This document shows positions 43,181 through 51,460 of a DNA stretch of 64,000 nucleotides, in pieces. Every line of letters begins with the position of its first letter. Position 1 is the first letter of the stretch. The position numbers and the translations under genes were made by a program. The stretch is from Bailinhaonella thermotolerans (GTDB lineage Bacteria; Actinomycetota; Actinomycetes; Streptosporangiales; Streptosporangiaceae): the NCBI RefSeq assembly GCF_003594875.1, contig NZ_QZEY01000003.1:248001-312000 (forward strand), read 5' to 3'. Below the pieces are notes generated by a model. It was given only the letters and a program-made list of their open reading frames with translations, searched no databases and was not told the origin of the DNA.

Positions 43181-43335
43181 GGTCACTCTCCCCTCGATCT
43201 CGACACAGGCAAGAGAGGACGGCCCGCCGTAACGTGACATGCCGGGCGCGTGAGGCGCGTCACACTGTGCCGTTGACACCCCGTATCGGACTGGCAGCAT
43301 CGAGAACGCACCCACCGCGCAGCCCGGGAGCGCCC

Positions 43336-45660
43336 GTGACCGTCACCCACCACATCGTCAGCGGCCGCACTCGCCGAGAGCGGGAGAGCGTCATCGCCTC
43401 CCTGCACGCGCCCCCGCCGCTGATCCCGCCCGTGGACGCTCACGCCCGGCTCCGCGGCCCCTTCACCGCGGGCGGGTCGATCGTCCGCGCCCTGGTCCCG
43501 CGCCTCCTCCGTGCGGCCCCGGAGCTGGTGCGCGCGCACGACCTGGAGATCCGCTGGGTGGCCCCCGAGCTGCGCCCCCTGGTGCCCCCCACCCGCGAGA
43601 CGCTGTTCGAGCGGATCCCGCTCGCCGACCGCACCCGCATCCACTCCCGGTTCCGCTCCGCCCGTGTCTCCCACGGCCTGGCCGACCTGCTGCGCGACCT
43701 GCCCGCCGACGGGTCCCCCCGGTCCCTGGTCGTCGAGAACACCCACGCCGCCGACCCCACCGACCGAGAGCTCCTGGAGATCCTCCTCCGCCGCCTCGAC
43801 CCCGCCCGGCTCACGCTCGTCCTCGCCGGGGCCGTCCCCTTCCCGGCCGGCCGTGCCCCCGTCACCGCGCACGCCGCCGCCCCGTCCCGCGAGCCCGCGG
43901 CCGTACGGCTGGGCGGCCGCGCGCACGGAGCGGACGGCGCGAGCGGAGCGCACGCGGCGGACGGAACGCTCGGAACGGGCGGAGCGGACGGGTCCGCCGG
44001 GGTGGAGGGCGGCGCGGCGTCCGGGGACGAGGCTTCGCCTGGCCCGGCCGACGGAGCCGGCGGCGTGCCCGCCCCCTCGGGCGGGGTGTGGGCCGTGCCG
44101 TCCGGGCGTGGGCCGCGGCCGGGGGACCGCGAGGCCACCAGGGAACCGGCAAGGCGGGCCGTGGCCGCCGACCTCACCGAGGACGACCTCACCGAGGACG
44201 ACTTCACCGGGGACGACCTCACCGGGGACGGCTTGACCGGGGACGTGACCGGGGACGGCGGGCTCGCGGCGCTGCGGGCGCTCGACGAGAAGGAGCGCGC
44301 GGCGCTGCACGACGCCCGCGCCGACGAACTGGCGGCGGGGGAGTGGACCTGGCGGCTCGGCGCGATCCCCTGGCACCGGTGGCACGGCTCCGACCCGGTG
44401 GCGGCGGTCGAGGCGCTGCTGGTCGCCCAGGAACACTGCTACGCGCACGCCTTCCACGATGCCTGCCTGGAGTTCGGGCTGCGGGGACGGGAGCTCGCGG
44501 CGTACGGCGGGGCGGACTGGTGGCGGTTCACCAAGCGGGCGGCGCTGTCGCTGACGATGCTGGGGCGGACGCGGGAGGCCGAGGAGCTGTACACCGAGGC
44601 GCGGGAGGCGTCGGACGACCCGGCGGTGCACCACGTGGCCGGGTACGAGATCGCGATGCTCTACGCCCGGCACCACGAGCCCGGGCGTCATGACTACGCG
44701 CGGGCGACGGCCGAGGTCAACGCGGCGATCGCGATCGCCTCGCTGCTGCCGGACCCGCACGACCGGGCGTTCCACGAGGTCTTCTACCGGAACGGCCGCG
44801 CGTTGATCCAGATGCGCCGGGGGGACGCCGAGGGCGCGCTGCGGGCCGTGGAGGAGGGGATCGCGCGCATGGACGCCGCGCTGCCGCCCGGCAGGCACGA
44901 CCTGGACCGCTGCACACTGCTGTCCAACCGGGCGCGGCTGCTGACCATGCTGGGCCGGCCCGAGGAGGCGGTCGCCGCCTACGACGCGCTGCTCGCGGTG
45001 GACCCCGACTACGCCGAATACCACTTCGACCGGGCCGGGCTGCTGCACCGCCTGGGCCGCCACGCCGAGGCCCTGGCCGGGTACGACGAGGCGGTACGGC
45101 TCGGCCCGCCGTTCCCCGAGATGCACCACAACCGGGCGCTGCTGCGGCAGGCCCTGGGCGACGAGGAGGGCGCGCTCGCCGACCTCGGGCGGGTGCTGGA
45201 GCTGGACCCCGGCTACGTGGACGCGTACGTGAACCGGGCCGGGCTGCGCGCGGCGGCGGGCGACCGCGCGGGGGCCGCCGCCGACATCGCCGAGGGGCTG
45301 TCCCTGGACCCCGGGAACCCCTATCTCATCTGCGTGTGCGCCCAGCTCGCGGCCGACGCCGGAGACCGCGCGGCGGCGCGCGCCGACTTCGACCGGGCGC
45401 TCGCGGCGGCCCCCGACCTGGTCGCCGCGCTGGCCGGACGGGCCGCGCTGTCGCTGGACGAGGGCGACCCGGAGGCGGCGGTCGCCGACCTCACCCGGGC
45501 GCTGGCGGTCGCCGAGGACGCCGCCCTGCTCTACAACCGCGCCGTCGCCCACCGCGCCGCGGGCCGGCCCGCCGCCGCCCGCGCCGACCTGGCGCGCGCC
45601 CGCGAACTCGCCCCCGACGACCCCGACGTCCCCGCCCTGCTCGCCGCCCTGGACGCCTGA
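43336..45660 (+). CDS. Tetratricopeptide-repeat protein with degenerate AAA-like N-terminus
   Basis: 774 residues. The GTG at 43336 has GGGAG five bases upstream. Residues 1-170 resemble the nucleotide-binding part of STAND/AAA proteins, but the P-loop is degraded (RGPFTAGGSI, no GK[ST]); SLVVENTHAADPTD stands where Walker B would be. A Gly/Ala/Asp-rich linker (about 180-310) includes a 15-bp repeat coding DLTED (44170-44262). Residues about 320-770 hold at least eight TPRs (for example EYHFDRAGLLHRLGRHAEAL, DAYVNRAGLRAAAGDRAGAA). It is probably a protein-interaction scaffold; function unknown. The stop lies in a 21-bp tandem repeat. Confidence 0.8.
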   Translation: MTVTHHIVSGRTRRERESVIASLHAPPPLIPPVDAHARLRGPFTAGGSIVRALVPRLLRAAPELVRAHDLEIRWVAPELRPLVPPTRETLFERIPLADRTRIHSRFRSARVSHGLADLLRDLPADGSPRSLVVENTHAADPTDRELLEILLRRLDPARLTLVLAGAVPFPAGRAPVTAHAAAPSREPAAVRLGGRAHGADGASGAHAADGTLGTGGADGSAGVEGGAASGDEASPGPADGAGGVPAPSGGVWAVPSGRGPRPGDREATREPARRAVAADLTEDDLTEDDFTGDDLTGDGLTGDVTGDGGLAALRALDEKERAALHDARADELAAGEWTWRLGAIPWHRWHGSDPVAAVEALLVAQEHCYAHAFHDACLEFGLRGRELAAYGGADWWRFTKRAALSLTMLGRTREAEELYTEAREASDDPAVHHVAGYEIAMLYARHHEPGRHDYARATAEVNAAIAIASLLPDPHDRAFHEVFYRNGRALIQMRRGDAEGALRAVEEGIARMDAALPPGRHDLDRCTLLSNRARLLTMLGRPEEAVAAYDALLAVDPDYAEYHFDRAGLLHRLGRHAEALAGYDEAVRLGPPFPEMHHNRALLRQALGDEEGALADLGRVLELDPGYVDAYVNRAGLRAAAGDRAGAAADIAEGLSLDPGNPYLICVCAQLAADAGDRAAARADFDRALAAAPDLVAALAGRAALSLDEGDPEAAVADLTRALAVAEDAALLYNRAVAHRAAGRPAAARADLARARELAPDDPDVPALLAALDA

Positions 45661-45733
45661 CCCGCCGTCCCGCACTCCTGACCCGCCGCCCTGGACGCCT
45701 GATCGGCCGTCCTGGACGCCTGACCCGCCGCCG
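45643..45733 (+). repeat. Stop-codon-spanning 21-bp tandem repeat
   Basis: Units near CCGCCCTGGACGCCTGACC: four copies, each with a TGA in the same frame as the TPR gene (45658, 45679, 45700, 45721). The first is the real stop. If it were lost, the protein would be extended by only seven residues. Confidence 0.88.
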
Positions 45734-45775
45734 GTCCGCCCGGCCTGGCCGCCGCCTCCACCCGCGCCCCGCGAC

Positions 45776-45840
45776 CACCGCGTCCGGTCACCGGCGGCCC
45801 GCCGTACGGCGTCCGGTCACCGGCGGCCCGCGTGCGGCGT
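45776..45840. repeat. 23-bp direct repeat near the SDR 3' end
   Basis: The sequence GCGTCCGGTCACCGGCGGCC and three following bases occur twice in succession, each followed by the palindrome-like CCGTACGGCG or a variant. No gene; it lies just downstream of the SDR stop at 45872. Confidence 0.7.
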
Positions 45841-45871
45841 CCGGGAGCGGCGGCGGGTCGCCGTACGGCAC

Positions 45872-46642
45872 TCAGAGGTTGCCGCCGCCGGTGGCGTCCA
45901 GGGTGGTGCCGGTGACGAAGCGCCCCGCGGGGGAGACGGCGAAGGCGACCACGTCGGCGATCTCCTCCGGGGTGCCGACGCGGTTGAGCGCGGCGCGGCT
46001 CGCGGCGTACGCCTCGGCCTCCGCGTTCCCGCGCAGCCAGTCCGCGTTCACGTCGGTGTCGATGATCCCCGGCGCGACCGAGTTCACGGTGATCCCGCGC
46101 GGTCCGAGCTGCTTGGCGAGGTTCAGCGTCAGCAGTTCGAGGGCGCCCTTGGTCATGGCGTACGCGATGCCCTCGGGGAAGGCGATGCGGGAAACGCCCG
46201 AGGTGACGTTCACGACGCGGCCGCCGTCCCGCAGCCTCGGCAGCGCCGCCTGGACGATGAAGAACGGCGCGCGCACGTTCACCGCGAACACCCGGTCGTA
46301 CCCCTCGGGCGTGACCTGCTCGATCGTGCCCGGCAGGCCGATCCCGGCGTTGTTCACCAGGATGTCGAGCCCGGGGTCGCCCCCCGCGTGCTCGCGCAGC
46401 CCCGCGTCCAGCCCCTCGAACAGCCTCTCCACGCCGTCTGCCGCTCCCAGCTCCGCCTGTACGGCGAAGGCGCGGCCGCCCGCCTCCTCGATCGTCGCGA
46501 CGGTCTCCTTGGCGGCCGCCTCGTCCGTGCCGTAGTGGACCGCGACCAGCGCCCCGTCCCGTCCCAGGCGTACGGCGATCGCCCGCCCGATGCCCCGGCT
46601 CGCCCCCGTGACCAGCGCGACCTTGCCGTTCAGCTCTCCCAT
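45872..46642 (-). CDS. Classical SDR oxidoreductase
   Basis: 256 residues, complete catalytic set: VTGASRGIGRA cofactor loop, NNAG at about residue 94, Ser in NVTSGVS and YAMTK (YxxxK), followed by PGIIDTDVNA. FabG-like ketoreductase/alcohol dehydrogenase with unknown substrate. ATG 46642 with GAGAGG upstream. The promoter region carries two copies of a quasi-palindrome TAGYGATSRCTA overlapping a -10, so a TetR-type repressor probably controls it. Confidence 0.88.
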   Translation of the reverse strand: MGELNGKVALVTGASRGIGRAIAVRLGRDGALVAVHYGTDEAAAKETVATIEEAGGRAFAVQAELGAADGVERLFEGLDAGLREHAGGDPGLDILVNNAGIGLPGTIEQVTPEGYDRVFAVNVRAPFFIVQAALPRLRDGGRVVNVTSGVSRIAFPEGIAYAMTKGALELLTLNLAKQLGPRGITVNSVAPGIIDTDVNADWLRGNAEAEAYAASRAALNRVGTPEEIADVVAFAVSPAGRFVTGTTLDATGGGNL

Positions 46643-46662
46643 GACGCACCTCTCCAGATCTA

Positions 46663-46711
46663 TAGTGATCGCTACAGAAAGAACCGTAGCAGGGTTTTTT
46701 AGCGATGACTA
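46663..46711 (-). promoter_or_regulatory. Paired quasi-palindromic operators in front of the SDR
   Basis: TAGTGATCGCTA (46663-46674) and TAGCGATGACTA (46700-46711), both near-palindromes of the same motif, 37 bp centre to centre. The first overlaps TATAGA, a candidate -10 on the minus strand. TetR-family operators have this form. No tetR gene is visible in the window. Confidence 0.6.
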
Positions 46712-46773
46712 CATAAAGGGGATCGTCACCCGGAGGTAAGTCGCAAACCTCATCAGGAGGGAAGAAGCGGGCG

Positions 46774-47007
46774 ATGGCCAGATGTGACGTGTGCGGCAAC
46801 GACTACGACAGGACCTTCGCCGTCCGCACGAGCGACGGCAGGGACTTCACCTTCGACAGCGTCGAGTGCGCGGCGAGCGCCATCGCCCCGGAGTGCGCCC
46901 ACTGCGGCTGCCGGATCCTCGGCCACGGCGTCGAGACCCAGGAGGGCACGACGTACTGCTGCGCCGCCTGCGCCCGGCAGAGCGGCGCCGAGGCCATCCG
47001 CGCCTGA
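46774..47007 (+). CDS. Small Cys-rich protein, prokaryotic metallothionein-like
   Basis: 77 residues. Cysteine pairs CDVCGN, then FDSVECAAS, CAHCGCRILG and YCCAACARQ, plus His, match the actinobacterial Zn-binding family annotated as prokaryotic metallothionein/zinc ribbon. Likely cytosolic metal binding. The ATG at 46774 has AGGAGGG about 13 bases upstream, somewhat far. Divergent from the SDR, 131 bp apart. Confidence 0.8.
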   Translation: MARCDVCGNDYDRTFAVRTSDGRDFTFDSVECAASAIAPECAHCGCRILGHGVETQEGTTYCCAACARQSGAEAIRA

Positions 47008-47090
47008 CCGGCCTCGCGCCTGACCGGCCCCGCGCCTGACCGGCCCCGCGCCTGACCGGGCCCCGCGCGTGACCGGCCCCCGCGACAGGC
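46999..47090 (+). repeat. Stop-codon-spanning 16-bp tandem repeat
   Basis: Five units of CGCGCCTGACCGGCCC with small variations. The first contains the stop of the metallothionein-like gene (47005-47007). Unit length 16 rotates the following TGAs through all frames. The rest of the gap to 47228 is empty. Confidence 0.88.
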
Positions 47091-47228
47091 CGGGCGCGCC
47101 GGCCCAGCCCGCGACCGGCGCGGGTCGCGACCGGCGCATGCCACGGCCCCGGGCGCGCGGGAGACGTCCCCGGAAAGCCGTACGGCCCGGCGCACGCGGG
47201 CGCCAGGCCGTACGGGGGGACGGGAGGG

Positions 47229-48914
47229 TCAGATCCAGCGGTTGAACCACATCCGCGAGACCCACTCCAGCCGGGGGATGACCTCGGCCGACAGGATCGG
47301 ATACAGGTACCAGAAGTTGAGGATCACGAGGAGGGTGTACGCGCCCGCGATCGCGGCGCCGACGAACCGCCGCGTCGTCGGGGCGTTCGCCGGTCCGATG
47401 ATCAGTCCCAGCGCGAGCACGATCGCCAGGATCAGGAACGGCAGCATCGGCAGCGCGTAGAACAGGAACATCGTCCGGTTGTTCACGATGGCGTACCAGA
47501 ACCAGGGCAGCCACCCCGCGGCGTACGCCAGCAGGACCGCCCCGGCCCGCCAGTCGCGCGTGGCGAAGTACCACGCGATCATCGCGGCGAGCGCGGCGAT
47601 GCCCGCCCACCAGATCGCCGGGGTGCCGATGCCGAGCACCGCGCGCGAGCAGGTGTCCACGTCGCAGCCGAGCTGGCCGCGCGTGGGCTGGGTGTAGAAG
47701 AACGCCACCGGCCGCGCCAGGATCGGCCACTCCCACGGCTCGGACATGTACAGGTGGCTCTTGGCCAGGCCGCCGTGGAAGTCCAGCGCCTGCCGCTGGT
47801 AGGAGTACCAGGACTGGAACGAGTCCACGACGAAGTGGAGCGGCCCCCCGGCGGTCGCGCGGTCCCAGTTGCGGCCGTATCCGCCGGCCGTGGCGAACCA
47901 GCCGGCCCAGGTCGCGGTGTAGGCGACGATCGAGATCGCCGCCATGCCGATCAGGGTGTACGGCGTGTCGCGGACGAGCGTGCCCAGCACGGGCCTGCGC
48001 AGTCCCGCGGCGCGGCGCGCCCCCAGGTCCCAGAACAGCACGAGCAGCGCGAACGCCACCAGGTAGTAGGCCCCGCTCCACTTCACGCCGGTGGCCAGCC
48101 CCAGGCAGACCGCCCCGAGCAGCCGCCACGGCCGTGCCCCGAGGATCGGCCCGAGGTCGCTGGGCCGCCGGAGCTGGAGCGTGCTCTCGGCCCAGTCGGC
48201 GATCCGCCCCCGGCCCCGGTCGCGGTCCACGAGCAGGCAGGCGAACCCGGCCACGACCCAGAAGGTCAGGAAGACGTCCAGCAGCGCGAAGCGGCTCAGC
48301 ACGAAGTGCAGGCCGTCCAGCGCCAGCAGCAGGCCGGCCAGGCAGCCGAGCAGCGTGGAGCGGGTCATCCGGCGCGCCGCCCGGGCCAGGATGAGCACGG
48401 TCAGCGTGCCGAACAGGGCCGCGGCGAAGCGCCACCCGAAGGGGTTCATCCCGAAGAGCCACTCGCCGAGCGCGATCATCCACTTGCCGAGCGGGGGGTG
48501 CACGACGTATTCGGCGCACTTCTCCAGCGGCTCCGGCGGGCACTTGAGGAAGATGTCCGTGTTGCCGGCGTTGAGCAGCTTGTCGGCGTCCTTGACCGAG
48601 TAGTGCTCGGTCCCGAACCTCAGCAGCCCGAGCCCGTTCTTGGCGTAGTACGTCTCGTCGAAGACGATCGAGTCCGGCTGGCCGAGGCGGGTGAACCGCA
48701 GCACCCCGGCGAACACGGCCACGAGGATCGGGCCCAGCCAGCCCCAGAGCACGCTGCCGCGCATCGGCGGCACGAGACGGTCGCGCAGGGACCGCCCCGG
48801 AGCCGTCGCGGGCCCCGTGCCGGGCTCCGCCGAGTACTCCGCCGCGTGATCCGCCGGGACGGGCGCGGGCGCGTCCTGGTGGTCCGCCTGCGGGTGAGAA
48901 TCCGTCGCTGCCAC
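47229..48914 (-). CDS. pmt: Polyprenyl-phosphate-mannose-protein mannosyltransferase (PMT family)
   Basis: 561 residues from GTG 48914. After a Pro/Ala-rich cytoplasmic tail (1-50), 10-12 transmembrane helices follow. The first outer loop carries FDETYYAKNGLGLLRFG (the PMT Asp-Glu motif), and VVHPPLGKWMIALGEWLFG is the second signature. Transfers mannose from polyprenyl-P-mannose to Ser/Thr of exported proteins. Divergent from rsmI, the arrangement seen in mycobacteria and streptomycetes. Confidence 0.92.
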   Translation of the reverse strand: MAATDSHPQADHQDAPAPVPADHAAEYSAEPGTGPATAPGRSLRDRLVPPMRGSVLWGWLGPILVAVFAGVLRFTRLGQPDSIVFDETYYAKNGLGLLRFGTEHYSVKDADKLLNAGNTDIFLKCPPEPLEKCAEYVVHPPLGKWMIALGEWLFGMNPFGWRFAAALFGTLTVLILARAARRMTRSTLLGCLAGLLLALDGLHFVLSRFALLDVFLTFWVVAGFACLLVDRDRGRGRIADWAESTLQLRRPSDLGPILGARPWRLLGAVCLGLATGVKWSGAYYLVAFALLVLFWDLGARRAAGLRRPVLGTLVRDTPYTLIGMAAISIVAYTATWAGWFATAGGYGRNWDRATAGGPLHFVVDSFQSWYSYQRQALDFHGGLAKSHLYMSEPWEWPILARPVAFFYTQPTRGQLGCDVDTCSRAVLGIGTPAIWWAGIAALAAMIAWYFATRDWRAGAVLLAYAAGWLPWFWYAIVNNRTMFLFYALPMLPFLILAIVLALGLIIGPANAPTTRRFVGAAIAGAYTLLVILNFWYLYPILSAEVIPRLEWVSRMWFNRWI

Positions 48915-49038
48915 CCGGCCATGGTACGGGGAGCGCCCCTCGCCATGGCCCTGACACGACCAGGCGGGCGAATGCCGCACAAGCAGGTGAGTGGTGGGTG
49001 AAGGCCCCCGCGCCCCCCGGATCGGGGAGGATGTGAGG

Positions 49039-49881
49039 GTGACAGAGACAGGGAGACTGGTGCTGGCCGGGGCCCCGATCGGGCAGGCCGAGGACGTGTC
49101 GCCGAGGCTGCGCGCGGCGCTCGCGGGCGCCGACGTGATCGCCGCGGAGGACACCCGGAGGCTGCGCCGCCTGGCCGCCGACCTCGGGGTGACGATCGGC
49201 GGCCGGATCGTCTCCTACTACGACGCCAACGAGGCCCAGCGCGCCGCCGAGCTGCTGGAGGACCTGCGCGAGGGCCGCGAGGTGCTGGTGATCACCGACG
49301 CGGGCATGCCCGGCGTGTCCGACCCCGGATACCGCCTCGTGCGCCTGGCCGTGGACGCGGGCGTGCGCGTGACCGCCCTGCCCGGCCCGTCCGCCGTGAC
49401 CACCGCCCTGGCCGTCTCGGGGCTGCCGAGCGACCGCTTCACCTTCGAGGGCTTCCCGCCGCGCAAGCCCGGCGAGCGCGCCCGCCGCCTGGCCGAGCTG
49501 GCGCGGGAGCCGCGGACGATGGTCTTCTTCGAGGCCCCGCACCGCCTGGCCGCCGCGCTCGCCGCGTTCGCCGAGGCGTTCGGCCCGGACCGGCAGGCCG
49601 CCGTGTGCCGCGAGCTGACCAAGACCTACGAGGAGGTGCGCCGGGGCCCGCTGGCCGAGCTGGCCGAATGGGCCGGGGCCGGGGTCAAGGGCGAGATCAC
49701 CCTCGTCGTCGCCGGATACGCCGGGAGGGGCCCGGTCCCCGTCGAGGACCTGGTGCCCGAGGTGGCCGCGCTGGAGGAGACCGGGGTGCCCCGCAAGCAG
49801 GCGATCGCCGACGTGGCCAAGGCCGCCGGAGTGCCCAAGCGCGAGCTGTACGACGCCGTCCACCGCGAACCCAGGCGGTAA
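49039..49881 (+). CDS. rsmI: 16S rRNA (cytidine-1402-2'-O)-methyltransferase
   Basis: 280 residues. GRLVLAGAPIGQAEDVSPRL, AAEDTRRL, VITDAGMPGVSDPGYRLV and ALPGPSAVTTALAVSGL are signatures of the RsmI/tetrapyrrole-methylase fold; the SAM pocket and dimer regions are complete. GTG 49039 is chosen because GGGGAGG is eight bases upstream; GTG 49033 is too close. Divergent from pmt with a 124-bp gap. Confidence 0.93.
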   Translation: MTETGRLVLAGAPIGQAEDVSPRLRAALAGADVIAAEDTRRLRRLAADLGVTIGGRIVSYYDANEAQRAAELLEDLREGREVLVITDAGMPGVSDPGYRLVRLAVDAGVRVTALPGPSAVTTALAVSGLPSDRFTFEGFPPRKPGERARRLAELAREPRTMVFFEAPHRLAAALAAFAEAFGPDRQAAVCRELTKTYEEVRRGPLAELAEWAGAGVKGEITLVVAGYAGRGPVPVEDLVPEVAALEETGVPRKQAIADVAKAAGVPKRELYDAVHREPRR

Positions 49882-49918
49882 TCTGCCGGCGGGGTTCACG
49901 GGGCGGTGAGGAGGCGGG

Positions 49919-51370
49919 GTGGCTGTCGCGGGTACGGCGAAGCGGGGCGGGGGCGAGGCGGCGCCTCCGCGGACGGGATCCGACGCCCGGGTCGTCGGGC
50001 TGATCACGCTGGCCGCCGCCGCGCTCTACGCGGGGGTCGGACTGCTCCAGTTCACCGCGTTCCGGGCCGGCACGTACGACCTGGTCATCTTCGACCAGGC
50101 CATCCGGTCGTACTCCCGGTTCGAGTCCCCGGTGTCGATCGCCAAGGGCGTGCACAACGAGTTCGGGCGGGACTTCCCGGTCCTCGGCGACCACTGGTCG
50201 CCCATCCTCATGCTCCTCGCGCCGCTGTACTGGCTCCATGACGGCCCGAAGACGCTGATCGTGGCCCAGGCCGTGCTGATCGCGGCCTCTATCCCCGTGG
50301 TCTGGGCCTTCGCGCGGCGGCGGCTGGGGAACCGCGCGGCGATCTTCGCCGCCGGGGCGTACGCCCTGTCCTGGCCGGTGGCCGAGGCGGTGGTCTTCGA
50401 CTTCCACGAGGTGGCGTTCGCGCCGCTGCTGGTCGCGCTGATGATCGAGCGCTTCGACGCGGGCAAGGCGCGGTGGGGCCTGGCCGCGGCGGGCCTGCTG
50501 CTGCTCGTCAAGGAGGACATGGGCCTCCTGATCGCGGGCTACGGGCTGTACCTTCTCGCCGCGCGCCGCCAGTGGTGGCGGATGGGCCTGGTCTTCCTCG
50601 TCGGCGGCCTGGGCGCGGTCTGGATCGCCACCCGGCTGCTGATCCCCCTGTTCGGCGGGAAGGCCGACTACTACTGGGCGTACGGCAAGCTCGGGCCGGA
50701 CATCCCGGGCGTCCTCGGCACGATGGTCACCGACCCGCTGCGCGCGATCGAGACCCTGGGCACGCCGCAGGCCAAGCTGTGGACGCTGGCCTGCCTCGGG
50801 GCGATGGTGCTGTTCGCGTGCCTGCTGTCGCCGCTCACGCTGGTCGCGCTGCCGCCGCTGGCCGCCCGCCTGCTCGCGGGCGACTTCCCCAACTGGTGGG
50901 GCACGCAGTACCACTACAACGCGTTCATCGTGGCCGTCCTGTTCCTCGCCGCGATCGACGGCACGTCCCGCCTGAGGGCGTACGGCGAGACCTGGGCCAA
51001 GGCGGTGCTCGTCGTGTCCGTCCTGCTCATGCCGTTCTTCGCGTACGGCAGGCTGGTGACCGACACGATCGTCGGCGACGACCGCCGGGGGGCCGCGCGC
51101 GCCGCGGTGGCCCAGGTCCCGTCGGGCGTCCTCGTCGAGAGCGCCAACCGCCTCGGCCCGGCCCTGTCCGCCCGGGCCCGGGTCCTGCTGTGGGACCGGA
51201 CCCCCCGCTTCGCGCCCTGGGTCGTCGCGGACGTGAGCCGCCGCACGTTCCCGTTCAAGTCGGTGGAGGAGCAGCGCAACCGGGTGGACTTCCTGCGCCG
51301 CCACGGCTACAGGACCGTCTTCGAGCGCGGCGGCTACATCGTCCTGCGCACCACCCGCCCCGCCCGCTGA
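49919..51370 (+). CDS. DUF2079 polytopic membrane protein
   Basis: 483 residues, about 11 transmembrane helices; FDLVIFDQAIRSYS-like start of the outer loop (here YDLVIFDQAIRSYS), DHWSPILMLLAPLYWL and SWPVAEAVVFDFHEVAFAPL are DUF2079 hallmarks. The fold is GT-C-like, so a role in envelope glycosylation is plausible but unproven. GTG 49919 follows GAGGCGGG. It follows rsmI by 37 bp and may be co-transcribed with it. Confidence 0.85.
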   Translation: MAVAGTAKRGGGEAAPPRTGSDARVVGLITLAAAALYAGVGLLQFTAFRAGTYDLVIFDQAIRSYSRFESPVSIAKGVHNEFGRDFPVLGDHWSPILMLLAPLYWLHDGPKTLIVAQAVLIAASIPVVWAFARRRLGNRAAIFAAGAYALSWPVAEAVVFDFHEVAFAPLLVALMIERFDAGKARWGLAAAGLLLLVKEDMGLLIAGYGLYLLAARRQWWRMGLVFLVGGLGAVWIATRLLIPLFGGKADYYWAYGKLGPDIPGVLGTMVTDPLRAIETLGTPQAKLWTLACLGAMVLFACLLSPLTLVALPPLAARLLAGDFPNWWGTQYHYNAFIVAVLFLAAIDGTSRLRAYGETWAKAVLVVSVLLMPFFAYGRLVTDTIVGDDRRGAARAAVAQVPSGVLVESANRLGPALSARARVLLWDRTPRFAPWVVADVSRRTFPFKSVEEQRNRVDFLRRHGYRTVFERGGYIVLRTTRPAR

Positions 51371-51460
51371 CCCGCGGCGAGGCGGGACAGGGCCCCGATC
51401 GTGGTCGTGGTCCGCGGCCCGTGGCCCGCGTAGAGGTGGTGCCGCTCCCCGGGACGGCGG

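Noticed and set aside
43183-45675. 830-codon minus-strand frame opposite the TPR gene
   Set aside because: Shadow of TPR coding periodicity; no start signal and no family features.
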